DNA of 64,000 bases from Pseudomonas baetica. Lineage in GTDB: Bacteria; Pseudomonadota; Gammaproteobacteria; Pseudomonadales; Pseudomonadaceae. A program made the translations under genes and the position numbers. A model generated the notes under the pieces. It was given only the letters and a program-made list of their open reading frames with translations. It was not told where the DNA came from and made no database searches. The DNA lies in NCBI RefSeq assembly GCF_019733355.1, contig NZ_JAIHLQ010000020.1, positions 57,929 to 121,928 of the forward strand, given 5' to 3'. Every line of letters starts with the position of its first letter. Position 1 is the stretch's first letter. Shown in pieces: positions 53,110-61,606 of the stretch.

Positions 53110-54048
53110 CTACATACGAGTGGCAGGCGAGGCCGGCTTGCTTTTCAGTTCCTGAATTAGAGGGCCGAGCGCTTGCATATCGGCATTCAGGTTAACGAGC
53201 TTGAGCATATTTTCAACTGTGAAGAAGGCGCGGCCGGCGTCAACCACTTCCTGGGCTTTGATCAGGTCCTGCGGGACACGTCCGACCCATTTCGCAGTGC
53301 TTTGCAGCACGCGCGGTGACATGCGTTCAATGTCATCTATGGATTGTGTGGCGAATTGCTCAAGCGGCAGAACTAGGTTCGTCACCAGCATGTCTTTGAA
53401 GTTGGCGGCGAGGAACGTTAGTCCCGAGAGGGTGGTGACCAACACCTCTTTCGTCGGCAAGTCCTTTCTGGACTTCTTGTTGGTCGTCTCCCAGTAGGCA
53501 GCAGCCTCATCTGCGGTCATGGGTTCATCACGGATGATCCGATCCTGGCCTCTATCAGCTCGCTGTTTGAGCTGGGTATAGAACGGAGTGCCTACGGCCC
53601 CCATGAAACGGCGCTTCAGCTCTGAGAGCTCGGTATGGGCTTGCTTGAGGCTGCTCGCTGCCAGGATCAGCGAAGGGATGTCTTCACGTGCGCGCATGAT
53701 GGAATCAATTCGGCGCTGCCGAGATAGGGCTTTGTCGATCCGCTGGCGCTCTAGGGTGAAGCTGATCCCGAAATGCTTGCGACCGCAATGGCCTCCAATG
53801 CCAGTCTCAAGTCCATCCGTAGTGGTGATGAGGTAGCCTCGACGATGCGGGGTATGGCAGGACTCGATGCCGCAGGGGATCGAATCGAGAAAGTGGTAGG
53901 GCATGACAACAGCGTCGAAGCCGCGATCGCTTTTGGGGCGGAACGCTAGCGATTGCGTGAAGTTCGGGCGCTTGGCGAGATCTTCAAAGCTGTCCAGGAC
54001 AATTATCGATTGCTCCAAATCGCGTACCTCCGTTGACTGAACTGGCAT
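53110..54048 (-). CDS. Hypothetical protein with treble-clef-like Cys/His motif
   Basis: A 312-residue protein. I use the ATG at 54048 because the longer frame adds 33 residues of low-complexity sequence. Around residues 59-92, CGIESCHTPHRRGYLI ... CGRKHFG contains C59, C64, H65, H68, C88 and H92, and could bind zinc. The rest is helical and charged. This combination of Cys/His module and helical body is common in plasmid and island proteins of unknown function. No enzyme domain recognised. Confidence 0.55.
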   Translation of the reverse strand: MPVQSTEVRDLEQSIIVLDSFEDLAKRPNFTQSLAFRPKSDRGFDAVVMPYHFLDSIPCGIESCHTPHRRGYLITTTDGLETGIGGHCGRKHFGISFTLERQRIDKALSRQRRIDSIMRAREDIPSLILAASSLKQAHTELSELKRRFMGAVGTPFYTQLKQRADRGQDRIIRDEPMTADEAAAYWETTNKKSRKDLPTKEVLVTTLSGLTFLAANFKDMLVTNLVLPLEQFATQSIDDIERMSPRVLQSTAKWVGRVPQDLIKAQEVVDAGRAFFTVENMLKLVNLNADMQALGPLIQELKSKPASPATRM

Positions 54049-54189
54049 TCTACCACTACTGGTAATGCAAACAGTGTTCAGGCCGGCGCAGATATTTGAA
54101 AGCCTCGCCCGCAACAGCATCAGCGCGGCGGGCAGTAGGGAATCCACTGATTACCGTCTACCATGCCGCGGCGGAGATGGGTGAGCCCG

Positions 54190-55362
54190 CTACGTCTTGG
54201 AGTGTCCATTCTGAATGCGCTCATAAATAATGGCGGCCGCGGCCTGAGCATCCCGGTCAAGTTCTGCGCTCATCGGAGCAATATCCAGCCCTTCGTCACC
54301 ATCCACGTAGAAGTCGCCGCCCTGGTCATCATCAAACTCTTCTCCTGCGTATTGGCCACCGGCGTGGTATGCCCGCAGCGTCCCGACCGTGACATCTCTT
54401 CCGAGTAGACGGCTCAGATGAATCCACGTCCAGGTTTCAACGGTCGGAGCATCTCTGTCAGCGCTCACCAACCGGTGTAACGCTTCAGTGTCACCATTGC
54501 GTGCGGCTACCTGGGACCATGACATCGCCAACAAAGTCAAACCTGCAGCCTCAGCGAGGGTTGCAACCCGCCCGGCGAGTCCCGGCACCCCTGCATGCGA
54601 ATCTAGGACTGCGAAGTCCTCCGCGGTTACAGCAATCCGCTTTTGCAATTCGTCGAGCTCAAAAAAGATAGCTTCAGGATGGCCAGATGCGGATGCCTTC
54701 GATAGATGAAATTCGGCACGCTCTATCAAACCCTCTTCGAAGAGAGCTTCGACGGCAAGTTGTTTCTCAGAACCTGATAGTTGTCGGCCTAAGCGCATCT
54801 GGAGCAGCCAGTAGACCGACCCTGAGTCATGATGCTTGACCAGCCGCTCGTAGATCCGGAAAAGGGCGTAATGCGCGGACGGGTTCTTGCAGCTGAAATC
54901 CTCAAGCATCCCCAAGGAAAGCCGCAGTTGAGGTGGCTCCATATCAAGGAGGCAGCCGTGCAGCTCCTCGAGGGCGAACTCGGTGGCATGGTCGATTGAA
55001 ACCTGATCATCGTATAGGCCAAGCACCCCTGCGAGGGGAATCGCTGCCAGCTCATGGCGCTGTGCAAAAGACTCCACCACCAACGCAGTGAGGCGTGGAG
55101 AGCCTGCAGCCTGGAGTGCGACATGCCGTTCTGTGGCCCGCCTAAGATCTAGAAGCCCAGCCAGAAGGAGCCGAACGTTCTCGACTGCGTTGCCATCGCA
55201 CCCGCTGAGCGAGACGATGAATGCCTGGCTATTCAGGCTTGCAAACGAGTCATACCCCAACAGCGCTGAAAGCAGTTCGTACGTGTGGCCAACCGAAGGT
55301 TTTTCGCCTGTCTGTTCAGCAAGGTTCTGGCGCAGGGAGAATACAAGTTCTTTGAGCAGCAT
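54190..55362 (-). CDS. Sel1/TPR-like helical protein with shared N-terminal module
   Basis: A 390-residue protein. The N-terminal 50 residues have the motif GHTYELLSALLGYDSFASLN, similar to the module of the protein at 12557-13648. The rest is helical repeats with acidic linkers and an acidic stretch near the C-terminus (FDDDQGGDFYVDGDEGLD). This is a possible protein-interaction scaffold. No enzyme domain is visible. The divergent region downstream (55363-55744) should hold its promoter. Confidence 0.55.
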   Translation of the reverse strand: MLLKELVFSLRQNLAEQTGEKPSVGHTYELLSALLGYDSFASLNSQAFIVSLSGCDGNAVENVRLLLAGLLDLRRATERHVALQAAGSPRLTALVVESFAQRHELAAIPLAGVLGLYDDQVSIDHATEFALEELHGCLLDMEPPQLRLSLGMLEDFSCKNPSAHYALFRIYERLVKHHDSGSVYWLLQMRLGRQLSGSEKQLAVEALFEEGLIERAEFHLSKASASGHPEAIFFELDELQKRIAVTAEDFAVLDSHAGVPGLAGRVATLAEAAGLTLLAMSWSQVAARNGDTEALHRLVSADRDAPTVETWTWIHLSRLLGRDVTVGTLRAYHAGGQYAGEEFDDDQGGDFYVDGDEGLDIAPMSAELDRDAQAAAAIIYERIQNGHSKT

Positions 55363-55744
55363 GAGTCAATCCTCAAAGCTCGCCGACGGAGTGTGGGGTG
55401 CGCGTTTAAGACCTGTCGACGAGCGAGAGGGTTGAACGAGAATTTGGTGGTGCAAAGCCGGTTTCTACTCGCGCACAAGTATGCCTGGCGGCGCGGCCAA
55501 TATAGTCGATGTTCAAGGAGGAGGGGTAGAGTGAAAGCTTTTTTTGATTAGGCTTCAAATGGGGCCGGCCTACAGTCAAACCGACTTGAATGCTCGTGTG
55601 GAAGTTCGTTCTACTCAACAGGGCTAGGCGCAGCGTTTCTGAATTCTGTGCGATCGTGAGCCCAGTCGTTATGATGAGCCGACTATTCGTTTAACACTTT
55701 GGCAATGCTCCGGTGAGCATGCTGAAGACTGTTCGAGGTTGGCT
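55363..55744. other. Divergent intergenic region
   Basis: About 380 bp between divergent genes. I see no supported gene or clear promoter pair. Confidence 0.4.
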
Positions 55745-56419
55745 ATGAGCATTAAGTCCCCCGTATTCACTGAAGCCCAGGTTGGGGCTGCACTGGCACA
55801 AGCTGCTGGGCTGATTTTTCACCCGCAGCTTTTCCGCCCGATGCCAAAGATCACGTTAGGTGAAGTTGGGGCTCCATCACAGACTGAGCCGCCCGCTGAC
55901 GATTGGTCGGGTAAGATCGCATCTTCATTTGTCCGGCTTCCTGTTTTCGCAGATTTCATCCAGCGATGCGCTGCTGATGCCCATAAGGCCCTTTCGAATG
56001 ATGACCCCAGGGTCAATCCGGCCGGCATGAAGGCAGACGAGATGTGCAGCTCATCACATGCGCAAACGGTGCTGGCGCGCGTCCGTGATGAATTGATAAA
56101 GAATCCCTACGATGTCAAGTGGATTGGAGTGGTTGTCTTCGCACTAATCCGTACGCTTGAGGAGACAGTCGACAACGCGACCACCTCGGGTGATAAGTCA
56201 GACATGTCATTCGCCGTTTCTATGATGAACAGCTCACTGGTAGCCGCAGATGCATGGGAGCTCGGCTTCGTAACGAAGCGTACGTTCACAGTCCCTCAAA
56301 TCGAGACGAGCCTCAGAAAACACATATCAGAACGGGTAGTCATAGCGCTTGCTTCGATGGTTGCGGTCGATCCTGGCGCAGCGTTTTTCAATGAGCATGC
56401 ACCCGTACGCCTTCACTGA
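55745..56419 (+). CDS. Hypothetical protein before the PLD-like nuclease
   Basis: A 224-residue soluble protein with GAGG upstream of ATG 55745. No recognised domain; helix-rich. It ends 23 bp before the PLD-like gene in the same orientation, so the two are likely one transcription unit, and it could act with the PLD-like nuclease. Confidence 0.5.
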   Translation: MSIKSPVFTEAQVGAALAQAAGLIFHPQLFRPMPKITLGEVGAPSQTEPPADDWSGKIASSFVRLPVFADFIQRCAADAHKALSNDDPRVNPAGMKADEMCSSSHAQTVLARVRDELIKNPYDVKWIGVVVFALIRTLEETVDNATTSGDKSDMSFAVSMMNSSLVAADAWELGFVTKRTFTVPQIETSLRKHISERVVIALASMVAVDPGAAFFNEHAPVRLH

Positions 56420-56442
56420 TCACTAGGAGTAAGGATTGCCCC

Positions 56443-57471
56443 ATGTTCCTGGGACCAGATCAATACAGCGCCGCTTTGATGCGGATGGTCGCTGAAGAGT
56501 CTTCGCTGGACGTTGCTGTGGCGTTTTGGGGGAAGGGTGCTGAGATGAAAGTGCATCCTGATGAGACGAAACCTATCCGCATCATCTGCAACCTGCTAAG
56601 CGGCGGGACGAACCCCTGGGTCATTGCACGCTTTCTTAAGCGAGCTGAGTTGAATTCCAACATCCAGATCCGCCAATGCGATGTGCTACATGCAAAGGTT
56701 TTGGTAGGCCGGTCACAGGCGATCATTGGCTCGGCCAATATCTCCGCTAACGGCCTTGGTCTTGATGGCGATGAAACTGGCCGATGGATTGAGGCAGGTG
56801 TACATACAGTAGCCATCGAAGAGGTAGAAAGTGCCCGAGCCTGGTTCGACCAGCTATGGAACACCGCTAGTGTTCGCGTGATAACGCGGGATGACGTCGC
56901 GAAAGCAATTGTGGCTTATAAGCGGCATCGAGGTACGCGGCCGGACTGCAGCTCCACTGGACCCTTTAGCTTCTCGAAATTCACGCCGGCGGATCTGATC
57001 GACAGGGATGCGTACGGTTTGCTGTATGTGAGCGGCCCCTCGGATGACGCCAAGGCAGCTACTGCGCGACACGCTGCCGCCGAGTCTAAGGCGTTGGGGG
57101 CAATTCCTGGTAAAGGCACCGAGCGCTGGTCATTTGAATGCTGGCCTGAGGACCTGAACACAACTGGCAAGGTCGAATACTTGGCCATGCTCTGGAATCA
57201 GGAGAAAGCCAATGTAGTCGTCGACGGTCCGTGCGTTATGACGGCGACTCAGCTGGAGTTTACGTACTCAGAAGGTGGTCAGCCTGGCTGGTTAGATTTG
57301 GCGAGACCGACGTCGACGCTGATCGGCCACAGCTTGAACAAAATGGAATGCCGGGCTTTGGCCAGGGAGTTGAAGCCGTACATGCAAACTGTGTGGGACG
57401 AGTCAGAGATATTGGACGAAGGTATGCGGCGTATTCACCTCAGTCACATTGCAGAGATAATTGAGCGGTGA
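56443..57471 (+). CDS. Phospholipase-D-like nuclease
   Basis: A 342-residue protein. Residues 83-99 give one HKD-type motif: LHAKVLVGRSQAIIGSANIS, with His83, Lys85, Ser97 and Asn99. One HKD motif is typical of nuclease-type PLD proteins that dimerise. There is no signal peptide or membrane helix, so it is cytoplasmic. The C-terminal half is unrecognised and may bind DNA. Restriction- or defence-type activity is possible. It follows an unknown gene by 23 bp, and the pair may be an effector module. Confidence 0.7.
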   Translation: MFLGPDQYSAALMRMVAEESSLDVAVAFWGKGAEMKVHPDETKPIRIICNLLSGGTNPWVIARFLKRAELNSNIQIRQCDVLHAKVLVGRSQAIIGSANISANGLGLDGDETGRWIEAGVHTVAIEEVESARAWFDQLWNTASVRVITRDDVAKAIVAYKRHRGTRPDCSSTGPFSFSKFTPADLIDRDAYGLLYVSGPSDDAKAATARHAAAESKALGAIPGKGTERWSFECWPEDLNTTGKVEYLAMLWNQEKANVVVDGPCVMTATQLEFTYSEGGQPGWLDLARPTSTLIGHSLNKMECRALARELKPYMQTVWDESEILDEGMRRIHLSHIAEIIER

Positions 57472-57874
57472 ATGATTGACCTCGTTTGCAGATTAGGCCT
57501 TCTGAGCAGCATCATCTACAATTCGAGTAGAGTGAGGTATTGGCGGAGGCTGGAGTAGGTTGACGACCCAAAAGCCTACCATCGAATTTCCGCCAACTCC
57601 CAAAGGCGGTAATTTACAACTAACTGATTTCTAAGGCTTTGTTCCTCATTCTTGCGATTATTCGCTTCCTATCATTAGATCAGTTTTCTCGCTCCCTCAG
57701 CGGGAGCATGAGATCCATTAATGTGAAAAGCAGGTATGGAAACCTCCTTCTTACGTATAGCATGGTTTGCCCGCTTCCTACCTGTCACTCATCCGGATTT
57801 CATGTGTGGTTTATGGCGTGACATCCTGAATAAGCGCGTTAATCTTGTCGTGAATACAGACCAGATCGGTACCC
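57472..57874. other. Intergenic region with nested inverted repeat
   Basis: About 400 bp. TTGGCGGA (57540-57547) pairs with TCCGCCAA (57589-57596), enclosing GTAGGT (57555-57560) and GCCTAC (57574-57579). It may be a terminator-like or protein-binding structure for the nuclease gene. It is not a good integron attC match. Confidence 0.4.
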
Positions 57875-58699
57875 ATGCCCCCGAATCGCCATCGTGCACT
57901 CGCGCCTGAAATCGCCGGCAAGCTTGGCCAGGTTTCCGACAGAGAACTCGCCAAGCTTTCCGGATTGAGTCCTTATTTCATCAAGCAAGCACGCTTAGCG
58001 AAATGCATAGAACCGCTCACCCGCGGTTACGATCTCCCTGACGGCCTGGTGCAGCAATTGGGCAAGGTTCCCGATGCCCAACTGACTGAGGAGTATGGTG
58101 TTCCAGGGCCTGTGCTTTTCCGGGCCCGTCAAAATCGATCAATACCCAGGTACAGAGTGCTTAAAAAGCCGGATAGCCCTGAATATGTGGCTTTTCCAGA
58201 CGAAGCCCTCGCGCTGCTTGGTAAGGTCCCCGACGTAGAGCTTGCAAGCCAATACGGTCGATCCTTGCAGGAGGTTAAACAAGAACGTGGTATTCGTGGC
58301 TTAGATTCCTACACCAAGGGTCGCAACCTGCCAGAAGAGCTTGTTCAGCAGTTAGGATTGGTACCGGACTCTGTGCTTGTCCGTCGTTATTCGGTGGCGG
58401 CGACCACCATAAAACGAGCTCGCGATGCCCGCTCCATCGCACGCTTCAGGCCTTGTAAGTTGCCGAAGTCTGATCATTGGAGCGATTTAAACCAGCTAGA
58501 TTCGGCGTACCTGCCCCCTGCTCAATCAACCGATGGGAAGCTTAACGGGGAAAAAAGGATTTGGTCGGAGGAAGAAGACTCCCTTCTTGGTACGGCAGCA
58601 GATAGCAAAGTAGCTGAGTTGCTGAAAATTGATTTTTGGTGCGTCTTTTATCGACGTAAAGCGATGAGTATTCCGCCGTTTGAATACGCCTACTCATAA
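57875..58699 (+). CDS. Protein of five SANT/Myb-like helix-turn-helix repeats
   Basis: A 274-residue protein built of five related 38-40-residue units, at about 10-47, 54-92, 107-146, 152-191 and 228-267. Each has the pattern LLGxVPDxELxxxYGxSxxxV ... RxxRGI, with an acidic start, a central helix and a recognition-type third helix. The last unit begins with RIWSEEEDSLLGTAADSKVA, a more canonical SANT/Myb start. Such repeats usually bind DNA; a sequence-specific array is the obvious hypothesis. No enzymatic domain. Confidence 0.68.
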   Translation: MPPNRHRALAPEIAGKLGQVSDRELAKLSGLSPYFIKQARLAKCIEPLTRGYDLPDGLVQQLGKVPDAQLTEEYGVPGPVLFRARQNRSIPRYRVLKKPDSPEYVAFPDEALALLGKVPDVELASQYGRSLQEVKQERGIRGLDSYTKGRNLPEELVQQLGLVPDSVLVRRYSVAATTIKRARDARSIARFRPCKLPKSDHWSDLNQLDSAYLPPAQSTDGKLNGEKRIWSEEEDSLLGTAADSKVAELLKIDFWCVFYRRKAMSIPPFEYAYS

Positions 58700-58847
58700 T
58701 TAAGCCCGGTCATTAGCCCTGACATGAGGTTAACTTGTTGAAATTAAACGCTTTTCCGCCAAAGCACATGTGCGGAAATTTAGGAGTGGGCGCCTGATAG
58801 AATAAACATTCTACCGGCCGCGTCCGTTCAGATTTGGAAACCAGTTT

Positions 58848-59924
58848 ATGGCTCAGCTGATACATCAGGATAGCGCATTACTTACTCTAGCTCGAAAACT
58901 GGATAAATCTCCCCTTCCTACGTCTGATCGAGCATGTCTGATCACCCTTCCTGACGGCTCCACCCGCCTCGGCGTTACTCAGGTGGTCAACTTTGTTCAT
59001 CACGGTGGAGAGTTCGCGGGGGCCTTGTTCGGCCGGGTTTCATTTCGGTTCGCCGGCGAGAACTCGGAACTTTCGAATGCCTTCTCCCCTACTCACGACG
59101 TTGCTTGGTTCATTGTGGACCACAAAAATGGATTAGTTCAGTTCGGCCCTCAAGATGGCTTGATCGTTCGTCATCCTGGGCTTGGCATCGGGTCGTACAT
59201 TGTCGGCCAGTTGCTTCGCATTCTATCTGGCGGTACTGCTCACGGCTCTTACAAGGTTGTAACTACAGAATTGCCGCAGATCACGCTTGATGCCCTGCCC
59301 GCGGCCCTTAGAGCGGAGAATGAGCGGCGGATAGATAATGTTTTCGGGAACGCTGGTTTTTACCTTTCCAGTGCTGCGGGTGTAAGGGTAATTGGCGCGC
59401 GCAAGGTCGCTGAGCTGAAACCCCATTGGAACTGGGAGAAGGTGAAGTTTCTGAATCCAGGCCAATTGATTGACATCGCCGCCAATTCGATCAATCGCTG
59501 CAGTAGCGCCGAGAAAGCTAGTGAGGCTCTCAGCGTTCAGGTAGAAGCGATTAAAAATGAGCTTGCATCGGCTGCCGATAATCTGGAGGCGTCCAGGACT
59601 GAATTAGGGGCGCTTTCAGAAAGAAGGAACTCCGATCTGCTGCAAGCTGCAGAGCGTGAGGCTCAGCTTGTATCGGGGCTTGAAGATGCGGAAGCAGATC
59701 TGTTCAGAGTCACGGGGGAGATGGATGAGGCCAAAGCGGCTTACCTTCAGCTGCTTTCAGAACCCGCAAGAGCCACAGCCAGTGAGATTCGATCTGCTAC
59801 TTACCCGTCTTCGCCGCATTTCATCATCGAGCTTGGGAGACAAACTCGAATTTTGGCCTGGGCACTTGTAGCCGGTTGTATTTTTCTAGGCGCTGCAGGC
59901 TTGGCAATCCAGGCATTTCGCTGA
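58848..59924 (+). CDS. GNAT-like, coiled-coil, tail-anchored protein
   Basis: A 358-residue protein. Residues about 80-125 resemble part of a GNAT acetyltransferase (VRHPGLGIGSYIVGQLL), though the core is weak. Residues about 225-305 are a coiled coil (ELASAADNLEASRTELGALS). Residues 333-353 form a C-terminal membrane helix (LAWALVAGCIFLGAAGLAI). It is probably a tail-anchored signalling or scaffolding protein. No ligand is certain. GGAAACC precedes the ATG. Confidence 0.55.
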   Translation: MAQLIHQDSALLTLARKLDKSPLPTSDRACLITLPDGSTRLGVTQVVNFVHHGGEFAGALFGRVSFRFAGENSELSNAFSPTHDVAWFIVDHKNGLVQFGPQDGLIVRHPGLGIGSYIVGQLLRILSGGTAHGSYKVVTTELPQITLDALPAALRAENERRIDNVFGNAGFYLSSAAGVRVIGARKVAELKPHWNWEKVKFLNPGQLIDIAANSINRCSSAEKASEALSVQVEAIKNELASAADNLEASRTELGALSERRNSDLLQAAEREAQLVSGLEDAEADLFRVTGEMDEAKAAYLQLLSEPARATASEIRSATYPSSPHFIIELGRQTRILAWALVAGCIFLGAAGLAIQAFR

Positions 59925-59987
59925 GTCCTGGCCATTTTGAATCATGCAGTTACCTTGCATGGAACACTTCTAAAACTTGGAATTACC

Positions 59988-60923
59988 GTGGCATTTGGAT
60001 CTGGCTTGGCCTTGCTTGATGATATCGCGACGTTGCTAGACGACGTGGCGGCCCAAAGTAAAATCGCAACAACGAAAACGGCAGGCGTGCTTGGTGATGA
60101 CCTGGCGCTGAATGCTCAGCAGGTTACCGGGGTGCGAGCCGAGCGCGAGATCCCGGTTGTACTGGCTGTCGCCAAAGGGTCACTACTCAATAAGGCAGCC
60201 TTGATCCCAATCGCGATGTTGATCAGTGCCTTTGCACCGTGGGCAATTACTCCTTTGCTCATGGTTGGCGGTGCTTACCTTTGCTTCGAGGGGGTTGAGA
60301 AAGTCCTTCATCGCTTCCTTCATCCTGAAGTTGACCAAGAGCGGGCCGAACGCGTAAAGGCGATCGCCGAGCCGAAGGTCGACATGGTTGAGTTTGAGCG
60401 AAAGAAAATCCGGGGGGCGGTGATAACCGACCTTGTGCTGAGCGGCGAGATTCTAGTGCTGGCGCTGGCTACCGTTGCAAGTGAACCACTGCTTGAGCAG
60501 TTCCTCACGCTGGTGGTCGTTTCTCTAATCATCACATTCGCGGTATACGGGTTTGTTGCGGGCATCGTTCGTATGGACGATGTTGGACTGCGATTGGTAA
60601 CGAGCACGCGTACCATTGGCAATGCGTCAGGTCGGTTTCTTCTGTGGTTTGCACCCGTGCTGATGCGTGTATTGGCTGTCGTGGGGACAATTGCGATGTG
60701 GCTTGTCGGCGGCGGAATTTACACACATGGGTTGCCTTTCCTTCACGTCATGAGTGAGACCGTAGTTGGAACCGTATCTAGTGTTGCAGTCGCCGGGCCG
60801 GCGCTGGCTGTAGTAGGGGCGCCTTTGTTCGATGGCATTGTCGGGATTGTCGTAGGGTCCTTGCTGGTCGGACTGTTCATGCTTGGGAAGCTTGTGCTTG
60901 GCCGTAAATCGCACTTAGGGTGA
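59988..60923 (+). CDS. DUF808 (YedI-like) inner-membrane protein
   Basis: A 311-residue protein, polytopic with about seven helices. The signature GSGLALLDDIATLLDDVA at the start, then KTAGVLGDDLALNAQQVTG and REIPVVLAVAKGSLLNKA, is that of DUF808 proteins. I prefer the GTG at 59988, giving AFGSGLALLDD at the N-terminus as in the family, over a TTG at 59937 that adds 17 unrelated residues. It follows the tail-anchored protein by 63 bp. Role unknown. Confidence 0.88.
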   Translation: MAFGSGLALLDDIATLLDDVAAQSKIATTKTAGVLGDDLALNAQQVTGVRAEREIPVVLAVAKGSLLNKAALIPIAMLISAFAPWAITPLLMVGGAYLCFEGVEKVLHRFLHPEVDQERAERVKAIAEPKVDMVEFERKKIRGAVITDLVLSGEILVLALATVASEPLLEQFLTLVVVSLIITFAVYGFVAGIVRMDDVGLRLVTSTRTIGNASGRFLLWFAPVLMRVLAVVGTIAMWLVGGGIYTHGLPFLHVMSETVVGTVSSVAVAGPALAVVGAPLFDGIVGIVVGSLLVGLFMLGKLVLGRKSHLG

Positions 60924-61026
60924 CTGTCAAAGCCGCGCGGCTGAGGGCATCTGTGATCCTGTAATGGCTATTAAGTGGCACTGAATGGTGAGATAGTTGC
61001 GCATCTCATCATTTCACGGATTTATC

Positions 61027-61596
61027 ATGGTCGCACAAGCTGCTGGCAGGGTTGCCTTAATCGTTGGCGGTGCGGCTATCGCTGCATGTGTGACGGTGCC
61101 CGGGATGTATTTGTGGAACCGCAGCGCCAATAAAACAGCCCACGCTGCTGGCCGGGCAAAAGGTGAAGCAGAAGAGAAAGCACGCCAGGAAATTCTGCGG
61201 CAGATGAATAATGCGGCTACAGCAGAGATGTTGGCCAAATACGCTGAGTCCCAAAAAGGGTTCAAGATCACCCTCGCCTGCGTCACGATCGGCGTTGCAT
61301 GCGCGGCTACATTCGGACCTGTCAGCAATGATGACGTAGCCATGATCAAGGCATACCTTCTCGGCGTTTCCGAGGCGTACATACCAAGCTTTGTCCGGAT
61401 CAAAGTAGACGAAGCCGTAGCAGCACCTCCATCTATCAACACCGCCTATGCACTTGCCGCTAAGGTCGGCTCGCCCGAAAACTGGAAGCTGTTCGATGAA
61501 CTCGTAGACCTGGTCGCGCAATCTAAGCAGATGGCCAACGAACAATGCCGATCCTCATTCCGGTCGGAATGGCATCTGTTACGATCCGTCGGTTGA
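61027..61596 (+). CDS. Small membrane protein
   Basis: A 189-residue protein with a hydrophobic N-terminal helix (about 6-30, AGRVALIVGGAAIAACVTV) and a second hydrophobic stretch (about 80-98, FKITLACVTIGVACAAT). The middle is a charged helix (AKGEAEEKARQEILRQMN). It ends 10 bp before the HNH protein gene, so the two are likely co-transcribed. Function unknown. Confidence 0.55.
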   Translation: MVAQAAGRVALIVGGAAIAACVTVPGMYLWNRSANKTAHAAGRAKGEAEEKARQEILRQMNNAATAEMLAKYAESQKGFKITLACVTIGVACAATFGPVSNDDVAMIKAYLLGVSEAYIPSFVRIKVDEAVAAPPSINTAYALAAKVGSPENWKLFDELVDLVAQSKQMANEQCRSSFRSEWHLLRSVG

Positions 61597-61606
61597 GGCC
61601 TTGTTG

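Noticed and set aside
57540..57596. Integron attC site
   Set aside because: The nested repeats lack the RYYYAAC/GTTRRRY core pair and no cassette gene follows.
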